64,000 nt of DNA from Hyphomicrobiales bacterium (GTDB lineage: Bacteria > Pseudomonadota > Alphaproteobacteria > Rhizobiales > Rhizobiaceae): positions 62,001 to 126,000 of the forward strand of contig JAJFHV010000020.1 in assembly GCA_021775415.1 (NCBI GenBank), given 5' to 3'. This document shows positions 7,904 to 15,532 of this stretch, one piece after another. Under the pieces are notes generated by a model that worked only from the letters and a program-made list of their open reading frames with translations, ran no database searches and was not told where the DNA came from. The translations under genes were made by a program, and so were the position numbers. How positions within the stretch are numbered: the stretch's first letter is position 1; every line of letters starts with the position of its first letter.

Positions 7904-7936
7904 CAATCCGGCGCTAACGCGACCCAAACCGGATTG
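7904..7936. repeat. 33-bp inverted-repeat element, copy 2
   Basis: CAATCCGG (7904-7911) and CCGGATTG (7929-7936) form an 8-bp inverted repeat whose inner sequence (GCTA-CGC) resembles copy 1 at 7089-7121. Same length and same orientation, flanking the SRAP gene on the other side. Confidence 0.55.
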
Positions 7937-7960
7937 CTTTCGTTTACGGGAAAGAATAAA

Positions 7961-7980
7961 CCCCGCCAAGGCTGGCGGGG
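7961..7980 (-). terminator. Rho-independent terminator of higBA
   Basis: CCCCGCCA, a 4-nt loop and TGGCGGGG; on the minus strand the stem is followed by TTTATTC. It lies 16 bp after the higA stop. Confidence 0.75.
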
Positions 7981-7995
7981 TGTTTGGTGATCTGC

Positions 7996-8289
7996 CTATC
8001 CGACAGCGGCAGGTACAAGCGACTTGATCTTTACAGACTTCATGCGATTTTTCGCCTGAAACAGATCATAATTTAACTGCTGGCGCAGCCAACTTTCCGG
8101 GCTGCCACCAAAAGCCGCTGAAAGCCGAAAAGCCATATCAGTCGAGATACCGCACTCCTCGTTGATAAGACGAGAGAGTGTTTGCCGAGTGACACCAAGG
8201 TGCTTTGCGGCCGCTGTGACGGTTAGGTTGAGCGGCTCAAGACAATTACGCTTGATGAAACCGCCGGGATGTGGGGGATTGTGCATCAT
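7996..8289 (-). CDS. higA: HigA-family antitoxin, HTH XRE
   Basis: A 97-residue antitoxin that binds and neutralises its toxin partner and represses their common promoter. The family signature is clear: an N-terminal NPPHPGGFI segment, a helix-turn-helix at about residues 24-55 (VTAAAKHLGVTRQTLSRLIN), and SAAFGGSPESWLRQQ just after it. It follows the toxin gene by 9 nt, the normal toxin-first order of higBA operons. A terminator hairpin closes the operon. Confidence 0.92.
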   Translation of the reverse strand: MMHNPPHPGGFIKRNCLEPLNLTVTAAAKHLGVTRQTLSRLINEECGISTDMAFRLSAAFGGSPESWLRQQLNYDLFQAKNRMKSVKIKSLVPAAVG

Positions 8290-8298
8290 GGTATTTTC

Positions 8299-8577
8299 CT
8301 AATGATAGTCTACTAAATCGATGTCGGTTGGCTTGTTATCTTCAAATCGGAAGACGACCCGCCAATTACCTGTTACCGAAACCGCATAAAATCCGTCGTA
8401 CTTCCCGGTGAGGGGATGAAGATTTAAGCCGGGGATTGCCATATCACTTGGCTCTCGGCTGATTTCAAGACGGGCGAGCAAATCAGACAGGCGGTTAGCC
8501 CATTGCGAGTTAATCCCGCGTCGGGTGCCAGTCTCGTAAAACTGGCGCAACCCTTTATGTCTGATGTTTCCGATCAT
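8299..8577 (-). CDS. higB: HigB/RelE-type mRNA interferase toxin
   Basis: A 92-residue toxin of the RelE/ParE superfamily that cleaves mRNA on the ribosome when released from HigA. Visible features: the N-terminal IRHKGLRQFYETG, the ARLEISREPSDMAIPG centre, and the GNWRVVFRF strand with the conserved Arg that ends the fold. Length is typical. Translationally close to higA (9 nt). Confidence 0.92.
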   Translation of the reverse strand: MIGNIRHKGLRQFYETGTRRGINSQWANRLSDLLARLEISREPSDMAIPGLNLHPLTGKYDGFYAVSVTGNWRVVFRFEDNKPTDIDLVDYH

Positions 8578-8638
8578 ATGCGTTCGATGTCTTTAGTGTA
8601 ACATGTCATGTGTCATGTTGCAACTACCACACATAGGT

Positions 8639-8797
8639 TTATGGACGTTGCCGGTTGCGCTTCTCTAGATCTTGAAAAAGCTGGTGTACCTGTTCGTCAG
8701 TGGCAAATTGTGGGTCAGGGTCAGCCATGCGGCGGCGTATTTCAGCAACTTGAGTAGGTGTGAGTTGGACATCGGGGATTGAAAAGTCATCTCTCAT
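8639..8797 (-). CDS. small antitoxin-like protein, 52 residues
   Basis: MRDDFSIPDVQLTPTQVAEI, then RRRMADPDPQFATDEQVHQL and a charged end. The pattern of a helix with VAEIRRRMADP followed by an ATDEQVHQLF helix is that of the C-terminal part of antitoxins that mask RelE/ParE toxins. It lies 61 bp upstream of higB in the same orientation, so it may be part of the toxin-antitoxin operon or a leftover of a second module. No clear Shine-Dalgarno (upstream is AT-rich). The frame, composition and context support a real gene, but the function is inference. Confidence 0.5.
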   Translation of the reverse strand: MRDDFSIPDVQLTPTQVAEIRRRMADPDPQFATDEQVHQLFQDLEKRNRQRP

Positions 8798-8872
8798 AAA
8801 TCGAGTTTAACACGCGGCGGGGGAAAGAGGTGCGCTATTTCACGCATACTCTCAGGGTCGAGCAGAATTTGA

Positions 8873-8946
8873 GGTCTGCTTTACCCCCAAAAGCGGACTA
8901 CTTGTCATAAATTTACAATGTCTGCTTTGTGCCAATAGCGGACATT
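8873..8946. repeat. A-B-C repeat, copy 1 (modules B and C)
   Basis: Module B at 8874-8899 (TCTGCTTTACCCCCAAAAGC then GGA) and module C at 8918-8945 (GTCTGCTTTGTGCCAATAGC then GGACAT). Each module has complementary ends TCYGCT/AGCGGA and can form a small hairpin. Module A is missing. Same family as the copies at 11462, 14388, 18801, 19746, 29984, 30939 and 39768. Confidence 0.75.
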
Positions 8947-8990
8947 TTGGATGGTTGCCCAACCTCAAAACCGTTTTTGCGTTGTGCTGA

Positions 8991-9269
8991 TCACGTCGTT
9001 GGTAATGTGTTGGTGCCCTTAACAGCATCTATGGTTGTCTCGGAGCGCATTTTACTTGGTTGCAAGGCTGCAATTAGGGCCCGGAATGGGCGAAGGATGT
9101 GAGCTTTGACAGAATGTGATGGTGCATTGTCTTGTGCGGCTTCCTCAATTGCCATTGTCCGCAGTGTTTTGAATTTTTCACCATCACAGAATACCGGCCC
9201 GTGGTGCACTTGATTACCCTCAATTTTGGCACCTACTCTGGTAAGCTGCGTGATCTCAAGATGTTTCAT
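8991..9269 (-). CDS. small hypothetical protein, 92 residues
   Basis: Supported mainly by a strong ribosome site, AAGGAGAAG, a few bases before the ATG. The product (MKHLEITQLTRVGAKIEGNQ...) is basic with no membrane or signal segment; the N-terminal half could be beta-rich. The gene is divergent from the BTAD regulator gene 170 bp away, which might make it a target. No family recognised. Confidence 0.4.
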   Translation of the reverse strand: MKHLEITQLTRVGAKIEGNQVHHGPVFCDGEKFKTLRTMAIEEAAQDNAPSHSVKAHILRPFRALIAALQPSKMRSETTIDAVKGTNTLPTT

Positions 9270-9441
9270 TTTTCTTCTCCTTGGCTCCTTGCTTTTATCT
9301 CGCGGCGGTCATTCCAACCGATTAGATTGGGTCCAAGACTAAGGAACAGGTGTGAAATGCGGCGGTAGTCGCGCGTGAAAAATTCATTAAATCGAACAGT
9401 GCGACGTTGTTAATTGTCCTATCCGGGCATACCGTCTGTCC

Positions 9442-11445
9442 ATGGACAAGATTGAATTAAAGGCTCTCGGCGGTTTTGAAGTCGTCGATGGGACCGGACA
9501 GGCGATCAAGTTTCACACTCGCAAGTCCGCCGCCCTGCTTGCCTATTTGGCGATGTCTCCTGGTAAAGAGTTCTCCCGTGAGCATTTGATGAGCCTCTTG
9601 TGGAGCGACCGCGGCGAGGCTCAAGCAAGCAATTCGTTGCGCCAGGCTCTTTCACAACTACGCAAAAGCCTGAACCGGAATGGCATGTCGCCTTTGATTG
9701 CTTCTGCTGACTGCGTCAGCATTGATCCGCAAGCTGTCTCAACCGATGCCGTTGATTTTGAGCGCCTCGCGAGCAGTAAGGGTCGAGAACGCCAGAGCGC
9801 AGTGGACTATTACCAAGGCGATTTTCTCGCCAACTTCACGGTTCGCGACAATGCGTTTGAGGAATGGCGCCGGCAGAAGGCGGCACGTATCTGCTCACTT
9901 GCCGTCGATACTTTCGATTATCTGATGAATGAGGCGATTGCAGGTGCTCAGTATGACAGCGGAGCAGAACTGGCGAAAAGTCTGCTCGATATCGATCCAG
10001 CGCATGAGAGCGCTCACCGTGCCCTAATGAAGTTTTATGGTGCGAAAGGGCGCCGGGGGGCCGCGCTGCAACAATATCAGATTTGCCAAGAATTTCTGCT
10101 TACGGAATTGGGTGTTGAGCCCGAAGCGGAAACGGAAGAACTCCGCCGCACGATTTTGTCAGGCACTCCAAGCCCGAGTACCCCAGCGGGCACTGAACCT
10201 GCCAACACGCTTGGCGTGTTGCCGTTTACAACTCTTGATGACGATGTTGACGCGCAGAGGCTGTCCTGTGGGCTCGCCGCCTCTATTGCGATGGAGCTGG
10301 GGCGATTCAGATCGTTGTCTGTCGTATCCGCCGCATCATCACTGAGGTTCAAGGATAGCCACATCGACATTCGTGAAATCGCCAACAGTCTCGATGTTCG
10401 CTATGTCGTGGAAGGATCCGTTGACCGATCCGGCAATCGCTTGCATGGCTTCGTTCGTCTCATAGAACCCAGATCCGGGCGCCAGGTGTGGAGCGACCGA
10501 TTTGACGCGGGCGCAGAGGACGTAATCCATGTGGTGGACAATGTCGTTCAATCAATCGTATCCCCGCTCGCTGCGCGATTGGAAACCGAGGAAATCGCGG
10601 TCGCGCGACGGAAACCGGCAGTGAATCTTGACGCCTATGATCACTGGCTTCGCGGTCTCGGCCTTCTGCGTGTCATTTGCCCGGAAGATGAAGTTGAGGC
10701 TCGGGAGCATTTCCAGACCGCAATCGATTTCGATCCGGAATTTGCGCGTGCCCATGCTGGCCTTGCGATGTCCTATTTTAACGGGTGGTCATGCAGTGCT
10801 TGGGGCTCATGGCACGAAGACATTGAACTGTGCCTCGCGGCCGCAAATAAGGCTCTTTCGCTTGACCCGAGCGATCATTGGCCCCACATGGTTCTTGCCG
10901 TGACATTGTTGTTCCAGCGTGACTTCGACAAGTCGAGGGCACACTACGACCGCGCCATCAAACTCAATCCAAATGACGCAGACCTGCTCGCGAAGGGCAG
11001 CATGTGTCTCATGTATTACGGTGAACCTGACGCTGGTGTCGAGGCAGGTCTTGCCGCCATGCGCTTGAATCCGCTCTACACTGACGTTTATCCCTATTTA
11101 ATCAGTCTCGCCTTTCAGATGGCCCGCCGCTATGAGGAAGCAATCGAGTTGGGCAATCAGATCCCAGACGCGCTCGTTGGTGACCGGTCGTGGGAGGTGG
11201 TCAGGAATGTGGAAATGGGAAACCTCCACTATGCAAAAGAGCTCGTAACGAAGTTCCACGAGGAGATGAAGGGTCTTTGGCCGGGTGTGTCGTCGAGCAA
11301 CGACCTGCGGGAAATTCTTGAAACCATCAATCCGTGGAAGCGCAAGGAGGACTACGACCGGTTCTTCGGTGCACTGGAGGAAGCTGGCGTATTTGAGGGG
11401 CAACAGCGGAACGAAGACATGCCGCGACTCTCGCTGGTACAATAA
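9442..11445 (+). CDS. winged-helix/BTAD regulator with TolB-like and TPR domains
   Basis: A 667-residue regulator. Residues 1-95 form an OmpR/SARP-type winged helix (LGGFEVVDG...KSAALLAYLAM...FSREHLMSLLWSD...NSLRQALSQLRK). Residues about 100-235 are the bacterial transcriptional activation domain (BTAD), a helical repeat ending in LGVEPEAETEELRR. From about 255 comes a TolB-N-like beta domain (LGVLPFTTLDDD...IREIANSLDVRYVVEGSVDR...GRQVWSDRFDAG), then TPR-type helices to the end. It has no transmembrane segment, so it is cytoplasmic. The same TolB/TPR tail recurs on the cyclase that follows, a modular pairing common in Hyphomicrobiales. Target genes are unknown. An A-B-C repeat follows the stop. 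Confidence 0.85.
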   Translation: MDKIELKALGGFEVVDGTGQAIKFHTRKSAALLAYLAMSPGKEFSREHLMSLLWSDRGEAQASNSLRQALSQLRKSLNRNGMSPLIASADCVSIDPQAVSTDAVDFERLASSKGRERQSAVDYYQGDFLANFTVRDNAFEEWRRQKAARICSLAVDTFDYLMNEAIAGAQYDSGAELAKSLLDIDPAHESAHRALMKFYGAKGRRGAALQQYQICQEFLLTELGVEPEAETEELRRTILSGTPSPSTPAGTEPANTLGVLPFTTLDDDVDAQRLSCGLAASIAMELGRFRSLSVVSAASSLRFKDSHIDIREIANSLDVRYVVEGSVDRSGNRLHGFVRLIEPRSGRQVWSDRFDAGAEDVIHVVDNVVQSIVSPLAARLETEEIAVARRKPAVNLDAYDHWLRGLGLLRVICPEDEVEAREHFQTAIDFDPEFARAHAGLAMSYFNGWSCSAWGSWHEDIELCLAAANKALSLDPSDHWPHMVLAVTLLFQRDFDKSRAHYDRAIKLNPNDADLLAKGSMCLMYYGEPDAGVEAGLAAMRLNPLYTDVYPYLISLAFQMARRYEEAIELGNQIPDALVGDRSWEVVRNVEMGNLHYAKELVTKFHEEMKGLWPGVSSSNDLREILETINPWKRKEDYDRFFGALEEAGVFEGQQRNEDMPRLSLVQ

Positions 11446-11461
11446 TGCGGTGACATGTGAG

Positions 11462-11581
11462 ATGTCCGCTTTGCGTCATTAGCGGACCTAAATGATAATC
11501 CAACTGACTTCCGCTTTACCCTCGATAGCGGACCACTTGTCAAAAAATTGCAATGTCTGCTTTGCGCCAATAGCGGACATT
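11462..11581. repeat. A-B-C repeat, copy 2 (complete)
   Basis: Module A at 11462-11488, B at 11507-11532 and C at 11553-11581, in that order. Each has TCYGCT...AGCGGA ends. It fills most of the gap between the BTAD gene and the next cyclase gene; the rest of this 325-bp gap (11582-11770) shows no gene. Confidence 0.85.
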
Positions 11582-11770
11582 GACGGAATTGCTCGAACGT
11601 CTGCTTTTGAGCCCTTAGTTACCGATTTGGGTATTTAGTTGCCTGAACACAATGATGGATGCCTGAAGGGCATACTGTGACCCAAAGCCGATTGTTTGCC
11701 AAATTTTCTTCCACTCGCTAACCGAGCCGCACTTTGCTAATATCATCTTTACAAACCTTGCGAGGCATCC

Positions 11771-13705
11771 ATGGCGCATGAAGGAGTAACAAGAAAACTT
11801 GCTGCAATCGTTGCCGCCGATATGGTTGGCTACTCCCGTTTGATGGGGTTGAATGAGGCAGGAATTGTTACCCGACAAAAGGCCAGCCTTGATGAACTGA
11901 TTAATCCGAAAATCAAGGAATATGGTGGCCGTTTGGTCAAGACTACTGGCGATGGCATACTTGTGGAATTTCCAAGTGCTGTTGATGCGGTATTATGCTC
12001 CGTCACCATACAGCGTGAGATGGTCGATCGTGAAGCGGATATTGCCGAGGATCGCCGCATTCAATACCGCGTGGGTATCAATCTCGGTGAGATCATCATT
12101 GAAGGCGATGACATATTTGGTGATGGGGTAAATGTGGCTTCCCGACTGGAGGCATTGGCAGAACCTGGTGGCATTCGAATATCACAAGCCGTCTTTAATA
12201 ATGTTAAGGGCAAGCTCGATCTGGGTTTCGCCGACCTCGGTACACAAAAAGTCAAGAACATCGCCGAACCGGTTCCTACTTATCAGGTGCTGCTCGACCC
12301 GAGTGACGCCGGCAGGGTCATCGCAGCGAAACGGATGCGTCTGACTTCGTGGCGCTGGCCCGTGGCCACTGCCGCTGTGGCGCTGCTTATTGCTGCTATT
12401 GTCGGAAGTGGGGCTTATTGGTGGTTGCTTGATTCCAGCAAACAAGAATTGCGAGATACAGTTGGGCTTCCGGCAGGTACACCTTCGATTGCCGTTCTTC
12501 CTTTTGAAGATACAAGCGGTGATAAGCGGTTGGCCGCTCTGGCGCGAGGATTTACCGACGATATAACTCTAGAACTTTCTAGGTTCAAAGAGTTGTCGAT
12601 TATTGGACGGCAAGCCACTGCTTCGGCTCGCAGCAAAGGGGCCAACGCACTGAGTGTTGGCCAAGAATTGGGCGTACGATATGTAATTACCGGCACCCTG
12701 CGCAATGCCGAGGATCAGGCCAGAGTTGTCGTAAATTTGGTTGACGTTAGATCGGGCAGCAATATTTGGACTGAAAGATATGACTTCAATCAGGATGCGC
12801 AAAACTTCTTTGAACTGCAAGACCGAACCGTTGGGTTGATAGTAGCGGCAATCGCCTCTGATTTCGGCGCGCTAACCAAGGCACGCTTTACAGACTCTCG
12901 CGGTCGCGCACCGGAAAGTCTGATCGCCTATGAATGCGTGTTGCAGGCACAACGGTTTTTCAGCACATTTGACCCCAAGGAATTTGGGCCGGCGCGAGAA
13001 TGTTTGGAAAATACAGTCAAGAAGGACCCTGAATATGCCGAAGCCTGGGCATGGTTAGGTGGCATTTATCAGGAACAGGTTGCGTCTGGTTTCGATTCCA
13101 AGAAAATCGATTCCCTTGATCAAGCGCGGCGCGCTATCGACAACGCACTTCGAATTGCGCCAAATAATCAACAGGCGTTACTGTTTTTAGTTGAAGACCA
13201 TTTTCATCGGCGAAAATTGGACAATGCCATTGAGGTTGCAGAACGAGCCATTGCTCTAAATCCCAACAACACCGGCATGGTGATGACACTAGGCTGGTTC
13301 ATTGCTGGTTCCGGTGATTGTGAGCAGGGGTTGAAGATCATTTCCGATTCTGTCAAGCGGGTTCCTGGTTTGCCGCTCTGGCGACACAATGCATTTATTA
13401 GGTGCCTTTTCGACCAGAGAAAATACAAACAGGTCGTCGATTACATCGACGACCTGTTTTCACAGGGTACGCCAATGAGCCCCGGTCTTCTTCAAAACGC
13501 GAATGTATTTAAAATTGCGGCACTTTACGCTTTAGGTCGCAAGGAAGAATCGAGCAAGCATGCACTCAAATTTCAAGAAGAAGCTGGCAGGTTGCTTGCC
13601 GGTTGGGTCCTAACAGCAAAATATTGGTTCGAACCAGACCTGATTCAGGAGGTCATGATTGCATTGAAGGCAACAAATGTTTGGCCGCCGAACGCCAAAG
13701 ATTAG
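11771..13705 (+). CDS. class III adenylate/guanylate cyclase with TolB-like and TPR domains
   Basis: A 644-residue protein. Residues about 8-175 are a class III cyclase catalytic domain: metal-binding Asp17 in AADMVGYS, the second Asp in KTTGDGILVEF (about 61), and the DGVNVASRLEAL motif carrying the transition-state Arg. One transmembrane helix follows (about 194-217). The rest is a TolB-N-like domain (IAVLPFEDTSGD...FTDDITLELSRF...VGQELGVRYVITGTLR) and TPR repeats. Thus the cyclase is cytosolic and the TolB/TPR part is on the other side of the membrane, presumably sensing. The start has GAGG 5 nt upstream. Nucleotide specificity cannot be decided here. Confidence 0.88.
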   Translation: MAHEGVTRKLAAIVAADMVGYSRLMGLNEAGIVTRQKASLDELINPKIKEYGGRLVKTTGDGILVEFPSAVDAVLCSVTIQREMVDREADIAEDRRIQYRVGINLGEIIIEGDDIFGDGVNVASRLEALAEPGGIRISQAVFNNVKGKLDLGFADLGTQKVKNIAEPVPTYQVLLDPSDAGRVIAAKRMRLTSWRWPVATAAVALLIAAIVGSGAYWWLLDSSKQELRDTVGLPAGTPSIAVLPFEDTSGDKRLAALARGFTDDITLELSRFKELSIIGRQATASARSKGANALSVGQELGVRYVITGTLRNAEDQARVVVNLVDVRSGSNIWTERYDFNQDAQNFFELQDRTVGLIVAAIASDFGALTKARFTDSRGRAPESLIAYECVLQAQRFFSTFDPKEFGPARECLENTVKKDPEYAEAWAWLGGIYQEQVASGFDSKKIDSLDQARRAIDNALRIAPNNQQALLFLVEDHFHRRKLDNAIEVAERAIALNPNNTGMVMTLGWFIAGSGDCEQGLKIISDSVKRVPGLPLWRHNAFIRCLFDQRKYKQVVDYIDDLFSQGTPMSPGLLQNANVFKIAALYALGRKEESSKHALKFQEEAGRLLAGWVLTAKYWFEPDLIQEVMIALKATNVWPPNAKD

Positions 13706-13723
13706 CCTACTGAAAATACTAAT

Positions 13724-13897
13724 AAACCTTCCATCGCCGTGCTGCCGTTCGCCAATATTTCTGGCGACAAGAAGGAGGAATATTTCGCCAACGGCATGAG
13801 CGACGATCTGATCACCGATCTCTCAAATAGTGAGCGTCCGCGAATTTGCTTCAACCTGCAGGCTAACTCCATGGCAATAGTTCGTCAATACGGTTGA
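13724..13897 (+). pseudogene. fragment of a TolB-like domain
   Basis: Reads KPSIAVLPFANISGDKKEEY, then FANGMSDDLITDLS, the start of a TolB-N-like domain as found in the complete cyclase upstream, and then drifts into unrelated sequence and a stop. There is no start codon or catalytic domain. A remnant of a further cyclase/TolB gene copy. Confidence 0.75.
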
Positions 13898-14345
13898 TCT
13901 TGTGATCGGCGATCCGGCTGAGAATATGGTCGCAACAGGCTTGAAAGGCAGCGTCTCGGATCATGCGGAAAAAATTGCTGACTTGGCACTGGGCATGCAA
14001 AGAGCCTTTGGTGAATTTCGTCGGGATAACAATGTTGACTTGAAATTGAGGATTGGTGTGCATTCTGGCACGGTCATCACTGGAATTATAGGCAAGCATA
14101 AATTCTCGTACGACTTGTTGGGAAATACGGTTAACGTTGCCAGCAGGATGGAATCCGAAGATATTCCCGATCAAATTCAAATTTCTGCAGAGACATGGGA
14201 AATGCTATCCATTCGCTGCAAAACATCTTCGCGAGGCGAAATCGAAATCAAAGGACATAGGCTTAGAGAGACCTATATGCTTGAAGGTCATGCATACAAA
14301 TTAATATCAATTAGTTCCGGTATTGGCACATTGCGTCATAGATAA
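13881..14345 (+). pseudogene. C-terminal half of a class III cyclase
   Basis: About 155 codons, open from 13881; a GTG at 13902 could serve as start but has no good ribosome site. It contains the second half of a cyclase domain: LKLRIGVHSGTVITGIIG, then YDLLGNTVNVASRMES with the catalytic Asn/Arg, and a GRE/KGHRLRETYMLEG end. Both metal-binding Asp motifs, which lie in the first half, are missing, so it cannot be catalytic alone. It is joined out of order to the TolB fragment and is closer to free-standing cyclases than to the neighbouring copy, so it stems from a different gene. A truncated pseudogene, unless it acts as a dimerisation partner. Confidence 0.7.
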
Positions 14346-14387
14346 GCATGTCGCTTGTTGAACAACAGTCAAACTACCAAACGGTAA

Positions 14388-14660
14388 AAGGTCCGCTTTG
14401 CTGCTCTTGAGCATTTTCCAAACCATGTCTGCTTTGGGTCACTAGCGGAAGTCGCGGCACTGAAATCTGAGGTCCGCTTTAGCCCTGAAATCAGACATCG
14501 GCCTCGCACGGATTGATGTCTGCTTTGTGCCAAGAGCGGACATTGGGACAAACTACTGAACGTCTGCTGAGAGCCCTTTTAAGACATCGAGATTTAGTCG
14601 CTATCACAACGGGTAATACCAACCAGACTTCCGCTCCTGACCCAAATCGGACATAGTCGC
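14388..14660. repeat. A-B-C repeat, copy 3 (expanded and degraded)
   Basis: At least five module-like units: GTCCGCTTTGCTG near 14391, a module A (TCTGCTTTGGGTCACTAGC then GGA) near 14427-14450, a B near 14472-14496, a C (TCTGCTTTGTGCCAAGAGC then GGACAT) at 14518-14545, and worn units up to 14657. It fills the gap between the cyclase remnant and the GNAT gene. Confidence 0.7.
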
Positions 14661-14684
14661 TGCAGACTGTATGTTGACGAGGAT

Positions 14685-15212
14685 ATGACCGACAAAATCG
14701 AAATACGCCAAAGCCTGCCAGAAGATATAATCTCGATTGAGAAACTTTATCCGGTTGCGTTCCCCGATGAGGATTTACTGCCTTTAGTGAGGGAACTGCT
14801 GGGAGAGGAACCTGTCGTACTCTCGCTTGTCGCATTTGCAGACAAAATCATGGTGGGTCATGCCATATTCACAATCTGTGACATTGGCGGAAGAATTGAC
14901 AAGGTTGCACTTCTGGGACCGATCGCCATCCACCCAGATTGGCAACGGCAGGGTATTGGCAGTGCCATTGTCCGCACTGGCCTGCGGCGATTAGAAAATG
15001 TCGGCACCCGCCAAGTCTATGTACTTGGCGACCCTGTCTATTACGCACGCTTCGGCTTTGAAACTGAAAATGGCGTAGCACCACCATATCCCCTTCCGGA
15101 TGAATGGCTTGGTGCTTGGCAATCGCTCAACCTACACGGCGACAAGTCGCCTCTCAGAGGAAAGCTTTCTGTACCGCAACCATGGCGCCAACATGCCCTA
15201 TGGGTGCCTTGA
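14685..15212 (+). CDS. GNAT family N-acetyltransferase (YhbS-like)
   Basis: A 175-residue acetyltransferase using acetyl-CoA. The GNAT core is visible: beta strand IRQSLPEDI at the start, LLGPIAIHPDWQRQGIGSAI (about residues 77-97) with the Q/R-x-x-G-x-G/A pyrophosphate-binding loop, and DPVYYARFGFE (about 117-127), the hallmark of the YhbS-type predicted acetyltransferases. GAGGAT sits just before the ATG. Substrate unknown; probably a small molecule or protein amine. It stands alone between repeat tracts. Confidence 0.85.
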   Translation: MTDKIEIRQSLPEDIISIEKLYPVAFPDEDLLPLVRELLGEEPVVLSLVAFADKIMVGHAIFTICDIGGRIDKVALLGPIAIHPDWQRQGIGSAIVRTGLRRLENVGTRQVYVLGDPVYYARFGFETENGVAPPYPLPDEWLGAWQSLNLHGDKSPLRGKLSVPQPWRQHALWVP

Positions 15213-15532
15213 ATCAATCTTTACAAACAGAATGTCTGATTTTAGGGGAAAAGCAGACTTCTGCTTATGACCCTGAGCTACAAGTTGTGAACTCGGCTTG
15301 AATGACTGGATCGAGCCCTTCCCGGTCGTTGGTCAGGTGTCGTGATCTGGACAACTCTTAGCTGCGACCATCGTCAATCAGTGACCCAAATCGGACATAA
15401 AGCTGTCTTCATCGGTCATACCTCAGCTCAACCCACACAATGATTTTCGATTGCAAGTTTCTTAAATATGTACGGTTCGCGGATAGCACTGGCCGGATAG
15501 TCGGCAGCGTCCACAGACGGAGACCGGACGTG
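15213..15532. other. 320-bp gap with worn A-B-C repeat pieces
   Basis: Between 15229 and 15272 are worn modules (TGTCTGATTTTAGGGGAAAA then GCAGACTTCTGC), and ACCCAAATCGGACAT appears near 15383. No gene seen. The GNAT and membrane cyclase genes converge here. Confidence 0.5.

Noticed and set aside
7523-7990. 155-codon rightward frame
   Set aside because: Antisense to the SRAP gene and crossing the inverted-repeat element; no motif or ribosome site.
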